A stretch of DNA of 34,867 nucleotides from an uncultured Pirellulales bacterium. Its GTDB lineage: Bacteria > Planctomycetota > Planctomycetia > Pirellulales > Lacipirellulaceae. A program made the position numbers and the translations under genes. Positions 9,101 to 14,256 of this stretch are shown here, in pieces; the first letter of the stretch is position 1; each line of letters begins with the position of its first letter. Location: positions 1 through 34,867 of the forward strand of contig CAMYJY010000009.1 in assembly GCA_947258835.1 (NCBI GenBank). The letters run 5' to 3'. The notes under the pieces are model-generated. The model made no database searches. It was not told the origin of the DNA and saw only the letters and a program-made list of their open reading frames with translations.

Positions 9101-9253
9101 GCCCTCGGCAAACAGGGTGTCAAACGCCAGGGAGCTCTTGCCACTCCCGGAAACACCCGTCAGGCAAATCAGCTCGTTCCGGGGCAAGACTAAATCGACA
9201 TCCCGGAGATTGTGTTCCCGAGCGCCTTGGATGATGATATCAGAAGCGGGCAT
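3080..9253 (-). CDS. uvrA: tandem-duplicated excinuclease ABC subunit A (two UvrA units in one chain)
   Basis: UvrA is the DNA-damage sensor ATPase of nucleotide excision repair and loads UvrB at lesions. Bacterial UvrA is usually about 950 residues; this frame encodes 2057 and holds two complete copies. Walker A loops lie near residues 34 (GVSGSGKSSLAFDTL), 688 (GASGSGKSSIFSDIL), 1068 (GPSGSGKSSLAMDTI) and 1717 (GVSGSGKSSLVQEVL). ABC signatures (LSGGE-T/A/S-QR) lie near 520, 877, 1537 and 1906, each followed by LDEP-S/T-x-GLH. Both copies keep the Cys-pair zinc modules (CPQC, CPDCGG, CEAC...CNVC; CPEC, CSQCGG, CDAC...CETC). A polar linker at about 950-1030 joins the copies. The start is an ATG at 9253. 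The last ~19 residues before the stop at 3080 are out-of-frame sequence, since the homologous-looking tail continues in the -1 frame. Fused UvrAs are known in chlamydiae and planctomycetes. A covalent pseudo-dimer is the natural inference. Confidence 0.95.
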   Translation of the reverse strand: MPASDIIIQGAREHNLRDVDLVLPRNELICLTGVSGSGKSSLAFDTLFAEGQRRYVESLSTFARQFLGQMPKPDVDHISGLSPSISIAQKSAGSNPRSTVGTITEIYDFLRVLYARVGQGHCPQCQRPITAQSREQIIARIMSQPSKTKFLILAPVVRGQKGEFRDLSADLLKRGFIRARVDGQVVQLADDLSLDRQMRHNIEVVVDRLTLSSSVRSRLAEAVETALKVGDGSLIVVPDAGSSATTPAARGKSQHSTDILFSADYACNHCGKSFLPPTPQLFSFNSPQGMCYECDGLGQMFSFDPAKLITSPEKSLAQGCIELLGTWKDLGRWKRHIYKGVADTIERKQELAAGTLLETAWEELTSAQQQIWLWGTGDEHITFTWRGGKNSQKYGGTFDGLIPELLEKYRGAKSKSLLAKLEKFMNVIGCPDCGGERLNPQACAVTLVSSHPEFADDPARSLPAVSDLSIEAAQKFFSGLELDATGQKIAAEVLKEIRGRLGFLTNVGLDYLSLNRTAPTLSGGETQRIRLAGQIGCGLVGVLYILDEPSIGLHPRDNDRLLDTLKRLRDLGNTVVVVEHDEDTMRAADRIIDFGPGPGIRGGEVVASGSVAQVCQAKRSVTGAYLSGKRQIAVPETRRIQAVGASPAQPFAGFDPSTPRLKVVGACHNNLKNVDIEIPLGGFVCLTGASGSGKSSIFSDILVESLRRDLNKGKGQPGAHDALEGLEYLDKMIAIDQSPIGRTPRSNPATYIKVFDEIRSLYAQLPESKRRGYKPGRFSFNVAGGRCEACSGNGSNKLEMDFLADVWITCNVCQGHRFNHEALQVEYKGKSISDVLEMDVQQALEHFENIPKIHHKLATLHDVGLDYLKLGQPSPTLSGGEAQRIKLARELVKKSTGKTLYMLDEPTTGLHFADIELLLKVLHDFVDAGNTVLVVEHNLDVIKTADWIIDLGPDGGKFGGEVVATGTPEHVMEYALNAPASTPREVSSGGERLQHEADRGNQTALPSYTGRALAAHLRGAPAETTAPVRRSAARQATHIVVQGAEQHNLRNVQAKIPRDQFTVCCGPSGSGKSSLAMDTIYAEGQRRYVESLSSYARQFIGQLQKPRVESIEGLSPAIAIEQRTTGHSPRSTVGTVTEIYDYFRILFSRMGQMFCPECDEPVGTQSADEVVDAVLAEPQGTRLYLLAPVELPQGKTYEDYWEFLRASGYVRVRVDQQTHELDNMPAVDRRRKHELEVLVDRVTIRHNARGRLAESIENALALGQGVLHTLAVEEGIPEARWQQRVYSQHLACGGCGRSFEPLSPHHFSFNNSLGWCDACEGLGTEVGANPAALLRSTQLTLAEGAVLAWPQVQQPLFAAMLDALSAHTGLPTDVPFDQLPPRHRRTVLYGTGQEWIEVGASYESRGASRKKKTRNSRPATRNSFRFQYKGLYPALEEASRLSPRLRTQLDHLVDEIECSQCGGSRLRDDAAAVRFSGHTIGEYCRWPLDPLLATVKKWKLAAREKKVAGELIREIRNRLTFLLDVGLEYLSIGRQAPTLSGGESQRIRLASQVGSGLCGVLYVLDEPTIGLHPRDNRRLVGALHKLRDLGNTLVVVEHDREVVESADGLLDFGPAAGRRGGEIVARGTPAEVASKRKSVTGPYLSGKKAISIPQQRRIEGGAGRQARGARKNKKQKTSAQRPAPSASQLKIIGARHQNLKNIDVEIPLGTLTAVTGVSGSGKSSLVQEVLYNQLARMLHRAGTSPGAHDKIVGVEQIDKVIRVDQRPLGNTPTSNPATYTGLFELVRQMFAQLPAAKLRGYSARRFSFNVSGGRCDACEGAGQICIEMHFLPDVWVDCETCQGHRYNPETLEVRYQEHSIADVLEMSCGEALRLFQNIPKLRRTLQTLCDVGLDYLALGQSAATLSGGEAQRVKLASELARPDTGKTLYVLDEPTTGLHFDDIVKLLDVLHRLVDLGNTVLVIEHNLDVIKQADWIIDLGPEAGAGGGTIVAQGTPEQVVAGARGREVKKKSARSAGGKNASSVSHTALALAPVLAAGPYRQRNGKSTVAAGIPVIA
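3137..3143 (-). other. candidate -1 slippery heptamer G GGC CCT in uvrA
   Basis: Read on the minus strand in the UvrA frame the codons are GCG GCG GGC CCT TAC. The heptamer fits X XXY YYZ with X=G, Y=C, Z=T. Slipping back one base yields GGG CCC TTA CCG CCA, which is precisely the frame of the 321-codon tail. A short CCGC-CA-GCGG hairpin follows closely and the zero-frame TGA is about 55 nt downstream. A simple 1-nt deletion at the GGGCCC run, real or a sequencing error, explains the same observation. Confidence 0.4.
4198..4283. repeat. repeat-like hairpin inside the uvrA reading frame (linker 2)
   Basis: Tandem GGCGCTGG-type units (4200-4225), a T-rich middle and inverted GGCGCCCAGCGCC-type units (4243-4276) form an imperfect palindrome. 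On the coding strand it gives a low-complexity basic stretch (QARGARKNKKQKTSAQRPAP) just before the fourth ATPase domain. It has the look of intergenic repeat DNA rather than conserved protein. Confidence 0.7.
4986..5063. repeat. repeat-like hairpin inside the uvrA reading frame (linker 1)
   Basis: GTTGCGAGTTGCG-type units, a T7-containing loop and inverted ACTCGCGCC / GACTCGTAACTCGCGCC units form an imperfect palindrome. In frame it encodes SRGASRKKKTRNSRPATRNS, replacing the loop that follows YGTGxE in UvrA. Its architecture matches the 4198-4283 element: a tandem GC-rich arm, an A/T centre and an inverted arm. Confidence 0.7.
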
Positions 9254-9358
9254 GCGTCCTTGCGGGGGCAGGGTGAGAGATCAAAAATGCGCGAACCTTC
9301 CATTGTAGGCCCTCACGGCAGACCCGCCAACCAAGGCGGCAGAGCGACAATCTGCAGT

Positions 9359-9393
9359 TTCTGAAAAAACGGCCGGAGGCCGTTCTTTCAGAA
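9359..9393. repeat. palindrome, GGCCGGAGGCC core (family E)
   Basis: Arms TTCTGAAAAAACGGCC (9359-9374) and GGCCGTTCTTTCAGAA (9378-9393) with loop GGA and one mismatch. It lies in the 288-bp gap between the divergent uvrA and the methyltransferase gene, so it cannot be a terminator for either. Confidence 0.85.
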
Positions 9394-9493
9394 GTAAATT
9401 GATCTGCACCAAAGTCGATCGTGAAGACCCACCCTGGGACGATCCCAACAGGCCGCCTTCACATGCCAATCGCCGCCAAGCGCTCCCTTTTTC

Positions 9494-9532
9494 CTTCCTG
9501 AGATGGCGGCCTCCGGCCGCTATCTCAGGAAG
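9494..9532. repeat. palindrome touching the methyltransferase start region (family E)
   Basis: 18-bp arms (CTTCCTGAGATGGCGGCC and GGCCGCTATCTCAGGAAG) with loop TCC and one mismatch. It ends 9 nt before the chosen ATG at 9542, so in mRNA it would form a strong hairpin immediately upstream of the ribosome binding region. The same element occurs at 12196-12232. Confidence 0.9.
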
Positions 9533-9541
9533 TGCAAGACA

Positions 9542-10435
9542 ATGACACCAACCAAAAAAACGCCCACGACCTGGCCTGATTATGAACTGCTGGATTTTGG
9601 CGGCGGCCGCAAGCTGGAACGGTTTGGGGCTTGGCTACTGGACCGGCCCTGTCCGGCTGCGGCTGCTAGCGAGCCGGCGGAACCGCTCGCGTGGCCTCAG
9701 GCCACCGCCCGCTACGCGGCCCGGCGGGCCGCCGCAGGAAACTGGCTCCCTTCAGTAGGTGATTGGGCAGAGTCGTCTTATCTCTTGCCCGCACCGGACG
9801 ACTTGCGGTTTACCGTAAAGCTCACCCCGCTGCCGTCGGGGCAAGTCGGTGTCTTCCCCGAACAACGGAGCAATTGGGGCTGGATTGCCGAACAAGTGCA
9901 GCGGGCCCGCAGACCGCTGCAAGTCCTCAACCTATTTGCCTACACCGGCGGGAGCACACTGGCCGCGGCCCGGGCGGGAGCCGCGGTCACCCATGTGGAT
10001 GCCTCCTCGAGCATGGTCCAGCGGGCCCGCCAGAATGCCCAGCTGTCCGGTCTGGCCGACTGCCCAATACGCTGGATCGTGGAGGACGCGATTAAATTTT
10101 GTCAGCGGGAAGTTCGTCGCGGCAGGCAGTACGACGCGGTCATCCTCGACCCCCCCAGCTATGGTCATGGCCCGCAGGGCCAAGCCTGGTCCATCCAGCG
10201 AGACCTGTTGCCCCTCCTCAAACTATGCAGTCAACTAACCACCACCCAGCGAACATTTATGTTGTGCACCTGCCACACGCCAGACATTGGCCCTGCCGAA
10301 CTGAGCGCCTACCTATCCGAGGGCCTGTTCGGTCACTGTAGCCAGCCCCCCCGCTGCGGCCAGCTCGTACTCCCCACAACCTCAGGACAAAAAAGAAAAC
10401 TACCCAGCGGCACCTACGCCCGGTGGCCCAAGTAA
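9542..10435 (+). CDS. class I SAM-dependent RNA methyltransferase (RlmI/RlmK-like)
   Basis: 297 residues. The SAM-binding motif VLNLFAYTGGSTLAAA (about residues 127-142) is followed by an acidic strand end (THVDASSSMVQRARQNAQ). DAIKFC comes next, then the catalytic motif AVILDPPSYGHG (about 199-210). The pattern NLFAYTGG...DPPSY is typical of the Methyltrans_SAM family that includes the 23S rRNA m5C/m7G methyltransferases RlmI and RlmK. FPEQRSNWGWI precedes the motif, as in that family. The protein is shorter than RlmI (about 400) because the N-terminal PUA domain is missing. Upstream in-frame ATG 9503 lies inside a palindromic repeat, so ATG 9542 is preferred. The substrate is not determined by sequence. 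Confidence 0.85.
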   Translation: MTPTKKTPTTWPDYELLDFGGGRKLERFGAWLLDRPCPAAAASEPAEPLAWPQATARYAARRAAAGNWLPSVGDWAESSYLLPAPDDLRFTVKLTPLPSGQVGVFPEQRSNWGWIAEQVQRARRPLQVLNLFAYTGGSTLAAARAGAAVTHVDASSSMVQRARQNAQLSGLADCPIRWIVEDAIKFCQREVRRGRQYDAVILDPPSYGHGPQGQAWSIQRDLLPLLKLCSQLTTTQRTFMLCTCHTPDIGPAELSAYLSEGLFGHCSQPPRCGQLVLPTTSGQKRKLPSGTYARWPK

Positions 10436-10523
10436 GCTCATGCCCTTGTCGTTAACCACAAATCCCTGCTAGCAAAAAGGCTGTTCTATCCAAAATTACC
10501 ACTTGACACCCACGAATCCATCT

Positions 10524-11324
10524 ATGCCCCGAGAACTGATCACCAGCCGTCAAAACAACCGCGTCAAAGCAGCGGTCAAACTCCGCAGCGGCCGGCAGCG
10601 GGCGAAGCAGGGACGATTTCTCATCGATGGTGGGCGAGAAATCGGCCGAGCCCTCGACGCGGGTATTTCTTTTCTCGCAGCGTTTGTCTGTCCCGAACTG
10701 TGTCGCTTGGCCGAGACGAACGATGTCTTGGCGCGCCTTCCACGGACGGCAGCGGTTGTCTCCGAGGTAACGCCGGACGTGTGGGAAAAACTCCGTTTTG
10801 GGGAGCGCGACGACGGTCTGTTGGTAGTCGCGGAAACGCCCGCACGGAGTCTGGACCAACTGGACCTACCGCCCCAACCGCTCGTAGCCGTGCTCGAAGG
10901 GCTAGAAAAACCGGGCAACGTGGGTGCCATCCTGCGAACGGCCGACGGGGCAGGGCTAGATGCGGTGATCGTCGCCGATGGCCACACCGATCTCTTCAAT
11001 CCCCATACAATTCGCGCCAGCCTAGGAACCGTTTTTGCACCGCAGGTCTGCGTGGCTGCTACCGCAGAAACGCTCACCAAACTGGCAACTTGGCAACTAC
11101 CCATCGTCGCGGCCCAGCCCGCCGCAGAGCAGATTTATACCGATTTTGACTTTCGACGCGGCGCTGCGATTGTGCTGGGCAGCGAGGCCCAGGGTCTTTC
11201 GGCCGCCTGGCAGGAAGAACAAATAATCAGCCTGAGTCTGCCCATGCACGGCCTGGCCGACAGCTTGAATGTCTCGGCCACGGCCGCTGCCTTATTTTAC
11301 GAAGCTGTGCGGCAAAGAAGATAA
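10524..11324 (+). CDS. SpoU/TrmH-family RNA 2'-O-ribose methyltransferase
   Basis: 266 residues, from ATG 10524; an in-frame TTG at 10503 is less likely. The N-terminus (ELITSRQNNRVKAAVKLRS) is the substrate-binding domain seen in RlmB/TsnR-like enzymes. The knotted SPOUT domain carries all three SpoU motifs: LEGLEKPGNVGAILRTADGA (N and R of motif 1), IVLGSEAQGLS (motif 2) and LPMHGLADSLNVSATAAALF (motif 3, with the conserved N). These enzymes methylate ribose 2'-OH in tRNA or rRNA; which RNA is not evident. It lies 88 nt after the previous methyltransferase on the same strand, so co-expression is possible. Confidence 0.9.
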   Translation: MPRELITSRQNNRVKAAVKLRSGRQRAKQGRFLIDGGREIGRALDAGISFLAAFVCPELCRLAETNDVLARLPRTAAVVSEVTPDVWEKLRFGERDDGLLVVAETPARSLDQLDLPPQPLVAVLEGLEKPGNVGAILRTADGAGLDAVIVADGHTDLFNPHTIRASLGTVFAPQVCVAATAETLTKLATWQLPIVAAQPAAEQIYTDFDFRRGAAIVLGSEAQGLSAAWQEEQIISLSLPMHGLADSLNVSATAAALFYEAVRQRR

Positions 11325-11344
11325 GTTCAAAGGGACAGACACTC

Positions 11345-12142
11345 ATGACCACCATCGTCGTACATGGAACGTTCGCTGCCAATGAGGATTGGTACTGGAA
11401 TTCCTGGCAAGAAAATGGCTTCTGCCGCAGTCTGTCGGCCGCGCTCCGTGACGCAGGCGGTGAAGACGATCTGTGGCGGGTGCGTGGCATTCCTGTTCGT
11501 GAGATCCCAGAGCTCAATCCCCCGCGGAGCTTTTGGATCGGTCGCCTCGGTCAGATTTCCCAGCGTCAAGGTCATTTTATCTGGTCCGGCGATGTCAACG
11601 CCATCTCAAGAAAATATGCGGCCACTGACTTTGCCAAATATCTCAACGTCATCCGCGACCTCACGGACGAGCCCATCCGCATCGTGGCCCACAGCCACGG
11701 CTGCAATGTGGTCAAGTCGGCCAGTGCCAGCAAAAAGCTTCAGCCCCAGGTGCATCTTGATCGCGCCGTATTTCTCGCGGGTCCACATTTTGTTGCCAAC
11801 GAATATCGCCAACAGGGGCCCTTTGATTTGCGATCCCAGGTGGTAGGTAAAAAACACCTCTATCCGTTACAACCAGCCCGCTTTGGTCGGATCGCGAATC
11901 TGTATTCCCCCAGGGATCCCGTGGTCGGTCAGCTGGCCGACAAACTGGCCACTGCCAGTGGCTGGAATTACGAGGTCCCCGAGGTATCATTCACGGACGA
12001 GGACCCGAAGGCCGCGGACCTCTATGAGAACTATGAAATTGAGGTGCCAGAGCAAATCACGGGCCTCGCTGTGCATGGCTGGCTGCACAGCTCGGAAATG
12101 GCACCTGCCATCGGTTCGTGGCTGACAACTGGGAAGTTATGA
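11345..12142 (+). CDS. putative alpha/beta hydrolase
   Basis: 265 residues beginning MTTIVVHGTFAANEDW, a strand followed by an HG oxyanion-type motif. RIVAHSHGCNVVKSA is the nucleophile elbow, with Ser in A-H-S-H-G instead of the usual G-x-S-x-G. NLYSPRDPVVGQLAD could supply the acid and LAVHGWLHSSEMAPAIGSWL the catalytic His near the C-terminus. The order Ser-Asp-His fits the fold. No signal peptide is seen, so it is likely cytoplasmic. The start lies 20 nt after the upstream stop, and AAAGGGAC provides a possible ribosome binding site about 10 nt before the ATG. The substrate is unknown. Confidence 0.75.
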   Translation: MTTIVVHGTFAANEDWYWNSWQENGFCRSLSAALRDAGGEDDLWRVRGIPVREIPELNPPRSFWIGRLGQISQRQGHFIWSGDVNAISRKYAATDFAKYLNVIRDLTDEPIRIVAHSHGCNVVKSASASKKLQPQVHLDRAVFLAGPHFVANEYRQQGPFDLRSQVVGKKHLYPLQPARFGRIANLYSPRDPVVGQLADKLATASGWNYEVPEVSFTDEDPKAADLYENYEIEVPEQITGLAVHGWLHSSEMAPAIGSWLTTGKL

Positions 12143-12195
12143 ATTTACAGTAACCGCACCCAAGTCGGATTATTGATTTCTTTCTTTGACTGCGC

Positions 12196-12232
12196 TTCCT
12201 GAGATAGCGGCCTCTGGCCGCTATCTCAGGAA
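12196..12232. repeat. perfect 17-bp palindrome (family E)
   Basis: Arms TTCCTGAGATAGCGGCC and its exact complement separated by TCT. It lies 54 nt after the hydrolase stop and directly before the mtfA remnant. Its last base is the A of an ATG (12232). It could act as an mRNA 3'-end hairpin but lacks a U tract. Confidence 0.9.
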
Positions 12233-12261
12233 TGAAAAAGGGAACGCTACGATTCAAAAAG

Positions 12262-12718
12262 ATGTTATTTGATTTCTTTCGCAACCGCCGTCGCAAGCAC
12301 TGGCTCGCTCAGCCCGAGCCAAGTCCATGGGATGCATGGCTACGGTCCAACGTTTGGCAGTACTCGTATCTCACGGATCCGCAACAAGCGAAGATCCGTC
12401 AGGTGGTATGCATTTTACTGCACGAAAAAGAGTGGTTTCGAGAAGAAATGGCATCGTGTGACCAGTGCCGAGTACAAGCGCTTGCTCGGCTTCGCACGGC
12501 GTGGCGAAGAGACTTTGCTCGATCACTATGGAGCGACGAATCCAGCGGAGTTTTTCGCCGTGGCGACCGAGTGCTTTTTTACCCAACCTCATGAACTGGC
12601 AGCCGAGCATCACGAGCTGTTTGGGGTGCTCACGCGTTTGTTTGGCCAAGACCCCCGCGACTGGCTACCGAAGTCGATCAACGCGACCGGCTCCTCGGAT
12701 ACCGACGTGGTTCCGTAA
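12262..12718 (+). pseudogene. mtfA: mtfA remnant (M90 zinc peptidase) lacking the catalytic centre
   Basis: MtfA is a zinc metallopeptidase of about 265 residues that binds Mlc in E. coli. Frame 1 from ATG 12262 gives its N-terminus (MLFDFFRNRRRKHW... WDAWLRSNVWQYSYL ... LLHEKEWF). Frame 2 gives its C-terminus from about 12453: KWHRVTSAEYKRLLGFARRG, then YGATNPAEFFAVATECFF and HELFGVLTRLFGQDPRDW. The joint at about 12437-12455 is both out of frame and missing roughly 110-130 codons, including the HExxH helix. The terminal Glu of ATE (third zinc ligand) survives. No single frame yields both halves, so the gene is dead. Either half might still be translated but could not hydrolyse peptides. Confidence 0.8.
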
Positions 12719-12741
12719 ATCAACCTGCAGCAAATTTTTCC

Positions 12742-14136
12742 ATGTCGCACGTAAACGTGTTGCAGTATGGCAGACCCATCGCGTTGTGCTCCCAGTTGTT
12801 GTTGCTAGCAATGACTGGAGTCCTGTTCGCGATGCTATTCAGCCCCCCCGATCAGGAAATGGCCCTGCTGCTACCTTTGGCGCTGTTTGCAGGACTGCAA
12901 ATGCTGCCGGTCGTGGTGCTGGTGGTGGGATTATTACGCAAGGCCGCTTGGGCGCCTTGGTTTGGCATGGCGTCGGCCGTGGGAGTACTCGGCCTGCACA
13001 TAATGACCCAGGGTCTCAGTGACAATTGGCTGGTCATCACGCAGGCAATTCTGTGGCTCGTGACCGGCGGTGGACTGTTGCTCGAACTCGGTTTTTCTCG
13101 GAAGCGAAAAACTTCGACAGACGCCGCGGCGTTGCAAGGGGTATGCTGGGGCTGTTGCGCTGCGGTGCTGCCCCTTGGCATCATGTCGACCTTACTGGCT
13201 GTGGTGTTTACCGTGGGCTTCAACACCCGTGGCGGCACGGCTCCGGAAAAAGATTTTGCCGCCCGCAGAGCCTGGGGTGAGAGCACCTTTGGGAGCCCCT
13301 TTTTAGAATGTATCGACACCTGGGCGGCTACCTCCGAAGCTCTCCGTGAAGACCTTGGTGACGTGTTGCGGATTGCTCCCGTGGGTGGCCCCAATCGGTA
13401 CCATCCCGGCTTCACCGACCCAGGCTATGCGGAAATGAACCTGGAAGTCATTGGCACGCGGGGAGCGGGGGTATTGCATCTCCCCGAAGTTGTCATCTGG
13501 GACACGGGGGATATCGCTTCCCTTGGGAGTGACGCGACGTGGAGATTTGGCGACCAAACAGAGTACGTGATGAAAAGTGGCAAAAGCTATTTGGCTGAGT
13601 ACGGGTTGGCAACCATCTACGCAGACTTGCTGGCGTTGGCCGCTCGCGAGGAGGCGGAACAATTTTCCGTGCGATGGGTTGATCTCGAGCTGGCGGTGGC
13701 CGGCAGCGGACTGCAAGCATCCAGCAGACCGGATCGGTCCCCGCGACCCGTTGAGGCGCTGCGTGACCAATATCGGGAACCGATGTTGGCTCATCTGGGT
13801 GACGCGCTGGCCATGTTGCAGCAAAGTGCAGCGAGCGCGTCGATGTATCGAGACAGCGCCACCACCATTCTGGAGCGTGCAGAGGATATGCTCGCAGAGG
13901 AAGAGAGAGACAGGCTGCTACCTCAGGTTACCGAGCAGCTGCGGCAGGCGAATCGACTGCTGAAAAAAGCTGACAAGCAGGTTCCCAACCATGAAGAGAC
14001 CCTGGAGCTCGCTCGCAAGCGTGTGGTGCTGCAATATTTGCTTTCTTATTTGCGGATGCACCAAGGCCTCCGGACTATCCGCTCGTCATACGCTCCGCTG
14101 ACTGGCAGCTGGAGGGCCAGCAACGTTTGGAACTGA
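12742..14136 (+). CDS. membrane protein with five N-terminal helices and a periplasmic domain, unknown function
   Basis: 464 residues. Five hydrophobic segments lie at about 12-35, 41-66, 70-88, 95-115 and 133-160, then a soluble region. Residues ~175-280 (RRAWGESTFGSPFLECIDTW ... YAEMNLEVIGTRGAGVLHL ... ATWRFGDQTEYV) have a layout reminiscent of Coa1-type domains (cytochrome oxidase assembly protein 1), but this is only a visual similarity. The C-terminal ~110 residues are strongly helical and charged (ILERAEDMLAEEERDRLLPQ ... QLRQANRLLKKADKQ) and probably coiled-coil. No clear Shine-Dalgarno precedes the ATG. It follows the broken mtfA by 23 nt. Confidence 0.7.
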   Translation: MSHVNVLQYGRPIALCSQLLLLAMTGVLFAMLFSPPDQEMALLLPLALFAGLQMLPVVVLVVGLLRKAAWAPWFGMASAVGVLGLHIMTQGLSDNWLVITQAILWLVTGGGLLLELGFSRKRKTSTDAAALQGVCWGCCAAVLPLGIMSTLLAVVFTVGFNTRGGTAPEKDFAARRAWGESTFGSPFLECIDTWAATSEALREDLGDVLRIAPVGGPNRYHPGFTDPGYAEMNLEVIGTRGAGVLHLPEVVIWDTGDIASLGSDATWRFGDQTEYVMKSGKSYLAEYGLATIYADLLALAAREEAEQFSVRWVDLELAVAGSGLQASSRPDRSPRPVEALRDQYREPMLAHLGDALAMLQQSAASASMYRDSATTILERAEDMLAEEERDRLLPQVTEQLRQANRLLKKADKQVPNHEETLELARKRVVLQYLLSYLRMHQGLRTIRSSYAPLTGSWRASNVWN

Positions 14137-14183
14137 GCGCGAAGACCGGCGAGCCACATGGACGCTGAGTGTTTCATGGAACA

Positions 14184-14206
14184 GGTGGGGCTGAGCCCCA
14201 GCCTAC
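14184..14206. repeat. GGTGGGGCTGAGCCCCAGCCTAC hairpin element (family D)
   Basis: A GC-rich inverted repeat (GGGGCT-GAGCCCC) lying between two convergent genes (ends at 14136 and 14257). Related copies are at 24571-24593 and, inverted, 30326-30348. Here it is followed by a short GACCAC tandem tract (14206-14223). It may serve as a bidirectional terminator, although no U tract is present. Confidence 0.7.
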
Positions 14207-14256
14207 GACCACGACCACGACCACGCATCCACGGCCCCACCAAGCCGGAGGCAACC

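Noticed and set aside
12465-13022. 185-codon plus-strand frame bridging the mtfA remnant and the next gene
   Set aside because: Out of frame with both real coding signals and with no recognisable motif.
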